Below, piece by piece: positions 9,874 to 17,336 of a DNA stretch of 64,000 nt; positions within the stretch are counted from its first letter, which is position 1; the number at the start of each line of letters is the position of its first letter. This DNA comes from Rhodococcus opacus (lineage in GTDB: Bacteria; Actinomycetota; Actinomycetes; Mycobacteriales; Mycobacteriaceae). Position numbers and translations under genes: made by a program. The notes under the pieces were generated by a model, which was not told the origin of the DNA, did no database searches, and was given only the letters and a program-made list of their open reading frames with translations. The stretch spans positions 1 to 64,000 of the forward strand of contig NZ_JAAXPA010000004.1 of the NCBI RefSeq assembly GCF_012396235.1. The letters run 5' to 3'.

Positions 9874-10404
9874 TCAGCCCATCGACTTCGACCCGTCGAG
9901 AGCCTCCCGGATGATGTCGGCGTGCCCGGCGTGCTGGGCGGTCTCGCCGATGATGTGGAGCAGGACACGGCGGGCGGACCAGCGTGATCCCGGTTCGAAC
10001 CACGGCGCTTTCGGCAGCGGATGCGAGATGTCGAGGTCGGGCAGCGAGGCCACGATCTCGTCGGTCCGGTGCGCCACCTTCGCGTACCGGTCGAGGACGT
10101 CGGCCAGCGTCTCGTCGTCGCGGAGTGTGAACTCCTTCTCGCGATTGTCGGTGCCGGTGCCGTCCGCGGGACCGCCCCGAACGGCGTCGGTGCCGCGCAC
10201 GATGAAGTCGGCCCACACCCGTTCGACGTCCGACACGTGTTTGACGAGTCCGCCCAGGCACAGTTCGCTCGCCGTCGTGCGCTGGGCCGCCTGCTCGTCG
10301 GTGAGGTCCCGGACGGTGTAGCGGAGGAAGTAGCGGTGCTTCGCCAGCGACTCCAGCAAATCGGCACGCTCGCCGGTCGTCGACGTTTTCGCGGTAGAGG
10401 TCAC
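9874..10404 (-). CDS. DinB / DUF664 family protein
   Basis: A 176-residue four-helix-bundle protein of the DinB-like superfamily (DUF664). Characteristic pieces are ADLLESLAKHRYFLRYTVRDLTDEQA, LGGLVKHVSDVERVW and the C-terminal LLHIIGETAQHAGHADIIREALDG, which together supply the three His metal ligands seen in this fold. Some relatives are mycothiol- or bacillithiol-dependent S-transferases, so a thiol-transferase role is possible but unproven. The GTG at 10404 (GGAG 11 nt upstream) is the most likely start. The gene lies 50 nt downstream of the Lrp-type regulator on the same strand and may be co-transcribed with it. Confidence 0.75.
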   Translation of the reverse strand: MTSTAKTSTTGERADLLESLAKHRYFLRYTVRDLTDEQAAQRTTASELCLGGLVKHVSDVERVWADFIVRGTDAVRGGPADGTGTDNREKEFTLRDDETLADVLDRYAKVAHRTDEIVASLPDLDISHPLPKAPWFEPGSRWSARRVLLHIIGETAQHAGHADIIREALDGSKSMG

Positions 10405-10454
10405 GGTGATCACCTGCTCCAGCCGGTCCGATGATGCCCATTCGACCGTAGCGG

Positions 10455-11474
10455 TCAGCCGCCGTGCGCGGTGACATAACCGGTCGCGCGGCCGTGGGTG
10501 TCGAGTTCCCACCCCATCCGCTTCCGGGACCGGAGCGTGACCGACGAGTCGATGATCTCGAGGCTGGGGGCTCGGCTCTCCAGCCACTCCTGAACCCGCA
10601 ACAGGTCGGGCAGCGAGGGCACCCACATGCTGACGAGGAAGTTCGCGGGTCCGGTGAGCGACATGCACAACCTCAGTTCGGGCCGGGTGTTGACGATCTC
10701 CACGACTTCCCGGTGTGCGCGCACGGGCAGGCGGCACCACCACGTGACGGTGATGGGCCACCGCGTCGCGTCCTGGGCCACGTCGCAGCGCAGCACCACC
10801 GCACGGGAGCGCAGCAACCCCGCGAGCTGCCTGCGAACCGATGATGCCGGCCGGTCGATGACCGAGGCGATCTCGCGCGCGGACGCCCGGCCGTTCCGGG
10901 TGAGTTCGCGGACGAGCGCGCGGGCGACCTCGTCCGTCAGGCTTTCCGGCCGAGCCGATCCGGACTGCGGAGGGGTGCTTTCCAGCGCGGCGATCGCGGC
11001 GGACTGTGCCGTGTCCAGGGAATCGAGGCGCCAGCGACTGCCCTCCGCGTGGAGTGCGGTGCACGTGTGGGTGCGGGTCGAATTGACGCTCGGATGGCCG
11101 GGCAGTTCCTCGAGCACCAGGTCCGACAACTCGTGCAGGGACCCCGTCTGCACGGTCAGAATGAGGTCCCGCCCGCGCGCGGCATGCTCGATGGACGCCA
11201 CCCGTGGGTCGCGAGTGAGGGCCTCGACCAGCGCCTTCGTGCCGCTGAGATCGCACGTCACCTCGATCATGGCGGTGAATGCACCGGCGCCCGTCATCGG
11301 CGCGGGGTACGCGGTGATCCAGGCCAGTCCGCGCTCGGTGATCGACTCCCATCGCCTTGCCAGCGTCGCGGACGTCGTCCGCAGGATCGGGGCGAGCTCG
11401 GACCACGTCGCGCGTGGACGGATCTGCAGTGCATGAATGAGCGAAAGCTCCGATTCAGTCAGCAATTCGCTCAT
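10455..11474 (-). CDS. Lrp/AsnC-family regulator with two tandem HTH-RAM units
   Basis: At 339 residues the protein is twice the usual Lrp length and contains two copies of the HTH plus ligand-binding (RAM) unit. The first HTH covers about residues 5-50 (ESELSLIHALQIRPRATWSELAPIL) and the second about 180-230 (LVRELTRNGRASAREIASVIDRPASSVRRQL). Such duplicated AsnC proteins often control amino-acid or peptide-derivative catabolism. It is divergent from the M20 amidohydrolase/MHS transporter operon across 128 nt and is the obvious candidate regulator of that operon, with an N-acyl amino acid or related acid as effector. That assignment is inference from position. Confidence 0.85.
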   Translation of the reverse strand: MSELLTESELSLIHALQIRPRATWSELAPILRTTSATLARRWESITERGLAWITAYPAPMTGAGAFTAMIEVTCDLSGTKALVEALTRDPRVASIEHAARGRDLILTVQTGSLHELSDLVLEELPGHPSVNSTRTHTCTALHAEGSRWRLDSLDTAQSAAIAALESTPPQSGSARPESLTDEVARALVRELTRNGRASAREIASVIDRPASSVRRQLAGLLRSRAVVLRCDVAQDATRWPITVTWWCRLPVRAHREVVEIVNTRPELRLCMSLTGPANFLVSMWVPSLPDLLRVQEWLESRAPSLEIIDSSVTLRSRKRMGWELDTHGRATGYVTAHGG

Positions 11475-11602
11475 ATAACCTTCCCTGACTCGGCGCAGAT
11501 GATCGTTTTCGACGATCTCTGCAGTCCGTCGCTGCGCGGATCACAGCATATGACCACCGACGCATTCGGTCGAGAAAGTGACCACCGACATAAGGGAGAG
11601 CA

Positions 11603-12847
11603 ATGAATCTCGTGGACGACGCCCGCGCCCTCCAGGGTGACCTCGTGCAATTGCGTCGCGTATTGCACCGCGAACCGGAGGTCGGACTGGACCTGCCGCG
11701 CACGCAGGAACGTGTCCTCGAGGCGTTGGACGGCCTGCCGCTCGAGATCTCGACGGGAACGAACACGACGTCGGTGACCGCGGTGCTCCGCGGCGGCAGG
11801 CGCTCGATCGACGCCGCGCAGACGGTGCTGCTGCGCGCCGACATGGACGGACTCCCGGTCACCGAACAGACAGGACTCGACTTCGCGGCGCAGAACGGCG
11901 CCATGCACGGATGCGGGCATGATCTGCACACCGCTGCGCTGGTCGGCGCGGCGCACCTGCTCAGCCGTCATCGCGACCACTTGGCGGGTGACGTCGTCCT
12001 GATGTTCCAGCCCGGCGAGGAGGGGTGGGACGGCGCCAAGGTCATGGTGGACGAGGGTGTGCTCGACGCCGCCGGGCGCCGCGCCGACACCGCCTACGGC
12101 ATGCACGTCTTCTCCTGCCAGAAGCCGCAGGGGCGGTTCTTCTCCAAGGCGGGCACGTTGCTCGCCGCGTCGTACAAGCTGACCGTCACGGTGCGCGGGG
12201 CGGGCGGCCACGGATCGTCCCCGTCGACTGCCCGGGATCCGATCACCGCGATGGCCGAGATGATCACGTCGCTGCAGACGATGGTCACCCGGACGTTCGA
12301 CGTGTTCGACCCCGTCGTGGTGACGGTCGCGAACGTGCAGGCCGGGTCGCGGCACAACATCATTCCCGACGATGCGCGGTTCGAGGCGACGGTGCGGTGC
12401 TATTCGCCCACCACGTACGAGAAGGTCCCGGCGGCGCTGCGCCGGGTGCTGGAGGGGGTGGCGTCCGCGCAACGCGTCGAGGTCGACGTCACCGTGGCCC
12501 CCGAGTTCCCGATGACAATCAATGACGTGGACGAGGTCGCGTTCGGTGCCGAAGTGGTCAGCGACCTCATGGGCGAGGACCGATACGAGACGGTCACCCA
12601 TCCGATGGCAGGGTCCGAGGACTTCTCCTACGTCCTGCAGGAAGTGCCCGGTGCGTTCATCGGACTGGGCGCGTGCATGCCCGGTGCCGATCCCGCTGCC
12701 GCTCCCATGAACCATTCGCCCCGAGCGCAATTCGACGACGCGGTACTCGCCGACGCCGCCACCATCTACGCCGGACTGGCCGTTCGACGGCTGGACAAGG
12801 CCCGATCCGACAATGCTGCTGTGGCGGCGGGGAGCGACGCACGATGA
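11603..12847 (+). CDS. M20-family amidohydrolase (hippurate / N-acyl-amino-acid hydrolase type)
   Basis: A 414-residue metallopeptidase-fold amidohydrolase. Metal-binding and catalytic motifs are LLRADMDGLPVTE, GCGHDLHTAALVGAA, FQPGEEGWDGAKVM (catalytic Glu pair), GMHVF and, near the C-terminus, HPMAGSEDFSYVL. These are typical of the M20D subfamily (hippuricase, aminoacylase, indole-3-acetyl-amino-acid hydrolase). It probably removes an acyl or aroyl group from an amino acid. It overlaps the transporter gene by ATGA (4 nt), so both are one transcription unit in which the transporter imports the conjugate. The divergent Lrp-type protein likely regulates it. Confidence 0.88.
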   Translation: MNLVDDARALQGDLVQLRRVLHREPEVGLDLPRTQERVLEALDGLPLEISTGTNTTSVTAVLRGGRRSIDAAQTVLLRADMDGLPVTEQTGLDFAAQNGAMHGCGHDLHTAALVGAAHLLSRHRDHLAGDVVLMFQPGEEGWDGAKVMVDEGVLDAAGRRADTAYGMHVFSCQKPQGRFFSKAGTLLAASYKLTVTVRGAGGHGSSPSTARDPITAMAEMITSLQTMVTRTFDVFDPVVVTVANVQAGSRHNIIPDDARFEATVRCYSPTTYEKVPAALRRVLEGVASAQRVEVDVTVAPEFPMTINDVDEVAFGAEVVSDLMGEDRYETVTHPMAGSEDFSYVLQEVPGAFIGLGACMPGADPAAAPMNHSPRAQFDDAVLADAATIYAGLAVRRLDKARSDNAAVAAGSDAR

Positions 12848-14172
12848 CCGAGATCGCCACCGAGAGAGGGACCGTGAACGCCGGCCCGCACACCGGCCGG
12901 CAGAGGTCCGAGCGCTGGGAGAAGGCCCGCGCGATCGTCGGCGTGGGCACGGGCAACGGGATCGAGTACTTCGACTGGACCGTCTACGCGACGTTCGCCG
13001 CGTTCTTCGCCCCGCAGTTCTTCCACACCGGCTCCGCGGTCTCCGACCTGCTCGCGTCGTTCGGAGTCTTCGCCGTCGGATTCGTCGCCAGGCCGTTCGG
13101 CGGTCTGCTGTTCGGCTGGCTGTCGGATCGGCGGGGACGCAAACTGTCGATGACGCTCGCCGTCGGACTGGCGGCCGTCGGCAGTCTCGTCATCGGTCTG
13201 ACGCCGACCCATCAGACGATCGGCGTCGCGGCGGCGGTGGTCCTCGTCGTGGCGCGTCTCGCGCAGGGTGTCGCGCACGGCGGCGAGTTGCCGTCCGCGC
13301 AGACCTACATCGTCGAATTCGCGCCGACGGCCCGGCGCGGACTGTGGTCGAGTCTCATCTACATCTCCAACACCACCGGAGTCGTCGTCGGCACGCTTCT
13401 CGGCGCACTGCTCACGACGACGCTGAGTTCGGAGCAGATGGCCGACTGGGGTTGGCGGGTGCCGTTCCTGCTGGGCGGCGTGCTCGGGCTGTTCGTGTTG
13501 TGGATGCGGTCCCGGATGAAGGAGACCGAAGTCTACGAGGAGTCGGGTGACGAGACGGCGAAGCAGTCGATGTGGCAGCTGTTCCTGGCGCACCGGCGGC
13601 AGGTGTTCCAGATCCTGTTCTTCACCGTCGGCGGCACCGTCGTCTACTACGTGTGGGCCGTGTCGGCGCCGGCCTACGCGATCACCGTCCGGGGCATCGA
13701 TCCGTCCGGCGCACTGTGGGCGGGGGTCGGCGCGAACCTCGTACTGATTGCGTCCCTGCCGTTCTGGGGTGCGTTGTCGGACCGGATCGGACGCAAGCCG
13801 GTGCTGTACATCGGCAACGTCGGTATCGCTGCCCTGCTGTTCCCGCTCAACGCCATGATCGGGCACAGCGCGGTCACGCTGTTCGTCGCGATGGCGATCG
13901 CCCTGTTCGTGATGGGCGCGATCCTGTCCGTCATGCCGGCGATGATGGCCGAACTGTTCCCGACCGGGTTGCGCGCTGCCGGTGTCGGGGTGCCGTATTC
14001 GATCGGTGTGGCGGCGTTCGGCGGGACCGCCGCGTATGTCCAGACGTTCTTCGCCGACCGCGGTACGCCGGACCTCTTCGAGTGGTATGCGCTCGCGCTG
14101 GTCGCGGTCTCGATCGCCGCACTGTTTACGATCCCCGAGACCCGGGGACGGGATCTCGCGTCCCAGACGTAA
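12844..14172 (+). CDS. MFS transporter, metabolite:H+ symporter (MHS) family
   Basis: A 442-residue 12-TM major facilitator of the MHS subfamily (relatives carry alpha-ketoglutarate, proline/betaine, shikimate or citrate). The MFS signature appears between TM2 and TM3 (GWLSDRRGRKLSM) and again in the second half (WGALSDRIGRKPVLY). The N-terminal sequence IEYFDWTVYATFAAFF resembles the MHS consensus IEWYDFxxYG. The start ATG overlaps the TGA of the amidohydrolase gene. It is predicted to import the N-acylated amino acid or the acid released by that enzyme. A 19-bp perfect hairpin directly follows the stop. Confidence 0.88.
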   Translation: MTEIATERGTVNAGPHTGRQRSERWEKARAIVGVGTGNGIEYFDWTVYATFAAFFAPQFFHTGSAVSDLLASFGVFAVGFVARPFGGLLFGWLSDRRGRKLSMTLAVGLAAVGSLVIGLTPTHQTIGVAAAVVLVVARLAQGVAHGGELPSAQTYIVEFAPTARRGLWSSLIYISNTTGVVVGTLLGALLTTTLSSEQMADWGWRVPFLLGGVLGLFVLWMRSRMKETEVYEESGDETAKQSMWQLFLAHRRQVFQILFFTVGGTVVYYVWAVSAPAYAITVRGIDPSGALWAGVGANLVLIASLPFWGALSDRIGRKPVLYIGNVGIAALLFPLNAMIGHSAVTLFVAMAIALFVMGAILSVMPAMMAELFPTGLRAAGVGVPYSIGVAAFGGTAAYVQTFFADRGTPDLFEWYALALVAVSIAALFTIPETRGRDLASQT

Positions 14173-14173
14173 C

Positions 14174-14221
14174 GCACGTGAGTGGCAAAGCGTGCTCCCG
14201 TACGCTTTGCCACTCACGTGC
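14174..14221 (+). terminator. 19-bp perfect hairpin after the M20/MHS operon
   Basis: The arms GCACGTGAGTGGCAAAGCG (14174-14192) and its exact complement (14203-14221) enclose a 10-nt loop. There is no T-run, so it is either a T-less actinobacterial terminator or an mRNA 3'-end stabiliser. It separates the transporter from the lipase gene on the same strand. Confidence 0.75.
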
Positions 14222-14243
14222 GGGGACGCTCTATCTTGAAGCG

Positions 14244-15407
14244 GTGAAGACACACTCGGTACGGATGGCGCGAGCCGCGGCAAGCGTCGCGATCGCATCG
14301 CTGACGGTGGGCGGCACCTGCCTCGCCTCCCCGGCCGCGTTCGCGGACGAGGCCGAACGCGCGCCGGGGAGCGTCGTGGAGGTCGAGCCTCTGCCCGTCG
14401 ACCTCTGGATCCCCGGCGCCGCCGACGCGCAGCGAATCACCTACTGGTCGATCGGGTCCGACGGGAGCCCCGCACTCAGCAGCGGCGCCCTGTACGTGCC
14501 GCCGGGGGAGGCGCCCGACGGGGGATGGCCGGTGGTCGCGTGGGCGCACGGCACGTCCGGTCTCGCGGACGACTGTGCGCCCTCGCTCGTCGGGCCCGCG
14601 CTCCCCGAGCGGGACTACCCGTACCTCGGACGCTGGCTCGACCAGGGATACGCCGTCGTCTCCACCGACTACGTCGGCCTCGGCACACCCGGTGTGATGC
14701 CGTACCTCGACGGAAAGGTCGAGGCGCACAGCGTCGTCGACTCGGTGAAGGCCGCCCGCGCCGTCGACGAGTCCCTGTCGAACAAGTGGGTCGTGGTCGG
14801 CCAGTCGCAGGGCGGCGGCGCCGCGATCACCACCGCCCGCTACGCCACCGAGTACGGCGGCGAGACGCTCGACTTCCGCGGGGCCGTGGGAACGGGTGTG
14901 CCCGCGAACATCGAGCTGACACTGCTGCCGCTCGGCCCGGGAGTGCCGCCCACGGCGATCCCCGCCGGCCTCACGTCGTACCTGTTCTACATCCTCGCGG
15001 GACTGCGGTCGGCGCACCCCGAGATCGACCTCGACTCGTATCTCACCCCGCTCGGCGCCCACTACGTGAACGCCGCGGAGCAGCTGTGCGTCAACGACCT
15101 CCACGACGCCGCGGAGGGTGTGGTGGTCGGCGACCTGTTCGGCAAGCCGCTGAACCAGATCCCGAACTTCCACGGACTGCTCGTGGACTACATGGGCGTC
15201 CCGACGAGCGGGTACGACCGTCCCCTGTTCATCGGGCAGGGGCTCACCGACATCGACGTGCCCGCGCCCTCGGCGTTCTCGCTGGTCGCGGCGCTGACCG
15301 CCAACGGTGAGCCGGTCACGTTCAAGACCTATCCCACCGACCACAGCGGCACGCTCGTCGATTCGCAGGCCGACACCATCCCGTTCGTGCGGGGGCTGTT
15401 CGACTGA
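14244..15407 (+). CDS. Secreted lipase (LIP family, PF03583 type)
   Basis: A 387-residue alpha/beta hydrolase with an N-terminal Sec signal peptide (KTHSVRMARAAASVAIASLTVGG..., cleavage after ASPAAFA). Motifs are VVAWAHGTSGLADDC (oxyanion-hole region), the nucleophile elbow VGQSQGGG (GxSxG), and a C-terminal TDHSG supplying the His. The family includes secreted triacylglycerol lipases and the Nocardia/Rhodococcus lipases related to Candida antarctica lipase A. It probably hydrolyses extracellular esters or lipids. The GTG at 14244 is chosen because it gives the full signal peptide; an ATG seven codons in is possible. No operon partner. Confidence 0.85.
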   Translation: MKTHSVRMARAAASVAIASLTVGGTCLASPAAFADEAERAPGSVVEVEPLPVDLWIPGAADAQRITYWSIGSDGSPALSSGALYVPPGEAPDGGWPVVAWAHGTSGLADDCAPSLVGPALPERDYPYLGRWLDQGYAVVSTDYVGLGTPGVMPYLDGKVEAHSVVDSVKAARAVDESLSNKWVVVGQSQGGGAAITTARYATEYGGETLDFRGAVGTGVPANIELTLLPLGPGVPPTAIPAGLTSYLFYILAGLRSAHPEIDLDSYLTPLGAHYVNAAEQLCVNDLHDAAEGVVVGDLFGKPLNQIPNFHGLLVDYMGVPTSGYDRPLFIGQGLTDIDVPAPSAFSLVAALTANGEPVTFKTYPTDHSGTLVDSQADTIPFVRGLFD

Positions 15408-15420
15408 GTTAACGCGGCAC

Positions 15421-15437
15421 TGTCCAGATTCCGGACA
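15421..15437. promoter_or_regulatory. Inverted repeat TGTCC-N7-GGACA upstream of the GAF/AAA regulator
   Basis: TGTCC (15421-15425), a 7-nt spacer and GGACA (15433-15437), followed by GTT, lie 113 nt upstream of the regulator start. The same element occurs at 17258-17274 before the aldehyde dehydrogenase operon. It is a candidate binding site for the regulator encoded at 15550, implying autoregulation. Confidence 0.6.
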
Positions 15438-15549
15438 GTTGCTCGCCGCGCCCGCAGGCACTATGGCGTGGGTCACACTGGGTGGGTACGTTCGGGTGTG
15501 AGTCGTGCACCGGTGCACGACCTGACCCGCGCGCGGCAAGGAGTCGAGG

Positions 15550-17220
15550 TTGGAGTTTGGCGGCATGACCGGGCACGCGGCGATGCGGCCGGAGATCGCG
15601 TTGTCCTGGAAGCGTTCGGCGCTCAGCGGCCTGGAACCGAGTTCGACGCCGACCGGTGACTCCTGCTCCGACCTGGACGAGTCCAGCCGGCTGTTGCAGG
15701 CGGCCCGGCCCGTCCTCGACGAGATGGAACAGCAGATCCAGGGCACCGGATTCTGTGTCCTGCTCGCCGACCGCGACTGCCGCATCGTCGCCCGGCTCTT
15801 CGACGGCCCCCGACTCGAGCGTCTGATCGACGGCGCCGGGGCGGTGCTGGGGTCGAGGTTCGGCGAGGACTGCGTCGGGACCACCGCGCTGGGGACTCCG
15901 ATGGAGGTCCGGCGTGGAGTCGTGATCCACGGCGAGGAGCATTACCTCGAGCGGTTCAAGGACCTCAGCTGTTACGGACACCCGATCGTGCATCCGGTGA
16001 CGCGCCGCGTCGAGGGCATCCTCGACATGACGGGCGTCGCGTCGCGTGCCAACCCGCTGTTCGCCCCGTTCCTGGCCCGCGCGGCGGGGGACATCGAACG
16101 ACGGCTGCTCGAAGGGTCCAGGGTGTCTCAGCAGCGGCTCGTGGACGCGTTTCAGCGGGTCTCGCCGCAGAATCAGATGGCGGTCACCGCGATCGGCGAG
16201 GACATCCTGCTCAGCAATCGGGTGGCGCTCGACCTGCTCCAGGTGTCCGATCACGCGACGCTGCGGGGGCTTGCCGCGGACCTGCGTCCGGAGCAGTCGA
16301 AGACGGTGCGCATCCAACTGTCCTCGGGCGAACCGGCGTTGGTCCGCGCCGACCGCGTGGCAGGCACGGACGGCGGGGCCGTGTTCGTCGTCCGGCCGGA
16401 CCGCCGGACCAGCACCCCCATCCGGCGCGGCAAGTCCCCGTCGAGTTCCGTCGTCGAACGCAGCAGGTCGGAGTTGTCGCGGCTGCGCGGGACCCGGGAT
16501 CCGGTGGTGATCAGCGGCGAACCGGGAACCGGCAGGACGACGGCGGTCCGCGACCTGGCCGGCGACCGGTCGCTCGTATGTATGGACGCCACCGCCATCG
16601 CTCTCGACGGCGCCGAGGCCTGGATCGACCGACTTCTCTCGCTGGCGGCGGGACCCTCCGCGGTCCTGGTGATCGAGGAAGTGCAACTGTTGCCCGAGTC
16701 GATGCTGCCGCTGGTCGTGAAGATGCTGGCGGCCGACGCGGGGCCACGCATCGTGATGACGAGTTCTCCTCTGGGTGACCTGCCGCCGGGCGTGGCGGGT
16801 CTGGTGGGCCGCTGTCCCGGACAGGTGGTGCTTCCGCCGCTGCGGCAACGCAGCCGCGAATTCGCGGACATAGCGCAGGGGATCCTCGATTCGGTCCGTC
16901 CCGGTCTCCGGCTCACGGCGAGCGCGCTCGACGCTCTGATCGCCCGCGACTGGCCGGGCAACATCGCGGAACTGTCCGTCGTGCTGCAGGCCGCCGCGGG
17001 CAGACGCAGCAGCGCGAACATCGCTGTCGCGGATCTGCCCGACCAGTATCGGACGCCGACGCGGGTGTCCCGGCTGGCCGGCCGCGAGCGCGCCGAACGC
17101 CAGGCCATCGTCGACGCACTGCAGGAATGTGGCGGCAACAAGGTGCACGCCGCGGCCGCGCTCGGCATCAGCCGCAGCACGCTCTACGTCCGGATCCGAG
17201 CCCTCGATATCACCGTCTAG
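15550..17220 (+). CDS. AcoR-like GAF/AAA/Fis regulator lacking the sigma-54 contact loop
   Basis: A 556-residue NtrC-like protein. Residues about 15-200 are the AcoR-type sensor with a GAF fold (SWKRSALSGL at its start, GSRFGEDCVGTTALGT inside). Residues about 315-430 are a shortened AAA+ core with Walker A SGEPGTGRTT and a degenerate Walker B, VLVIEEVQL. The C-terminus carries a Fis-type HTH (NKVHAAAALGISRSTLYVRIRAL). The stretch between the Walker motifs is about 25 residues too short and lacks GAFTGA, so it cannot engage sigma-54 in the usual way. This fits actinobacteria, which lack that factor. It likely activates the following alcohol/aldehyde dehydrogenase genes. TTG 15550 follows AAGGAG; ATG 15565 is an alternative start. 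Confidence 0.82.
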   Translation: MEFGGMTGHAAMRPEIALSWKRSALSGLEPSSTPTGDSCSDLDESSRLLQAARPVLDEMEQQIQGTGFCVLLADRDCRIVARLFDGPRLERLIDGAGAVLGSRFGEDCVGTTALGTPMEVRRGVVIHGEEHYLERFKDLSCYGHPIVHPVTRRVEGILDMTGVASRANPLFAPFLARAAGDIERRLLEGSRVSQQRLVDAFQRVSPQNQMAVTAIGEDILLSNRVALDLLQVSDHATLRGLAADLRPEQSKTVRIQLSSGEPALVRADRVAGTDGGAVFVVRPDRRTSTPIRRGKSPSSSVVERSRSELSRLRGTRDPVVISGEPGTGRTTAVRDLAGDRSLVCMDATAIALDGAEAWIDRLLSLAAGPSAVLVIEEVQLLPESMLPLVVKMLAADAGPRIVMTSSPLGDLPPGVAGLVGRCPGQVVLPPLRQRSREFADIAQGILDSVRPGLRLTASALDALIARDWPGNIAELSVVLQAAAGRRSSANIAVADLPDQYRTPTRVSRLAGRERAERQAIVDALQECGGNKVHAAAALGISRSTLYVRIRALDITV

Positions 17221-17257
17221 CTGCAGTTTCATCCACCGATCCGCGACCGTCCGGAGG

Positions 17258-17274
17258 TGTCCGAAGTCAGGACA
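17258..17274. promoter_or_regulatory. Inverted repeat TGTCC-N7-GGACA upstream of the aldehyde dehydrogenase operon
   Basis: TGTCC (17258-17262), 7 nt, GGACA (17270-17274), then GTT: the same half-sites, spacing and flank as at 15421-15437. It lies 62 nt upstream of the dehydrogenase start, where an activator site is expected. It is a candidate operator for the GAF/AAA/Fis regulator just upstream. Confidence 0.6.
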
Positions 17275-17336
17275 GTTAGTGATATGGCAACCAGTGCACT
17301 ATGAGCCACGTCACATTCACAACTTCGGAGGTTTTG

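Noticed and set aside
15409-17232. 607-codon leftward frame opposite the GAF/AAA regulator
   Set aside because: Complementary-frame artefact; the sense strand carries GAF, AAA and Fis motifs.
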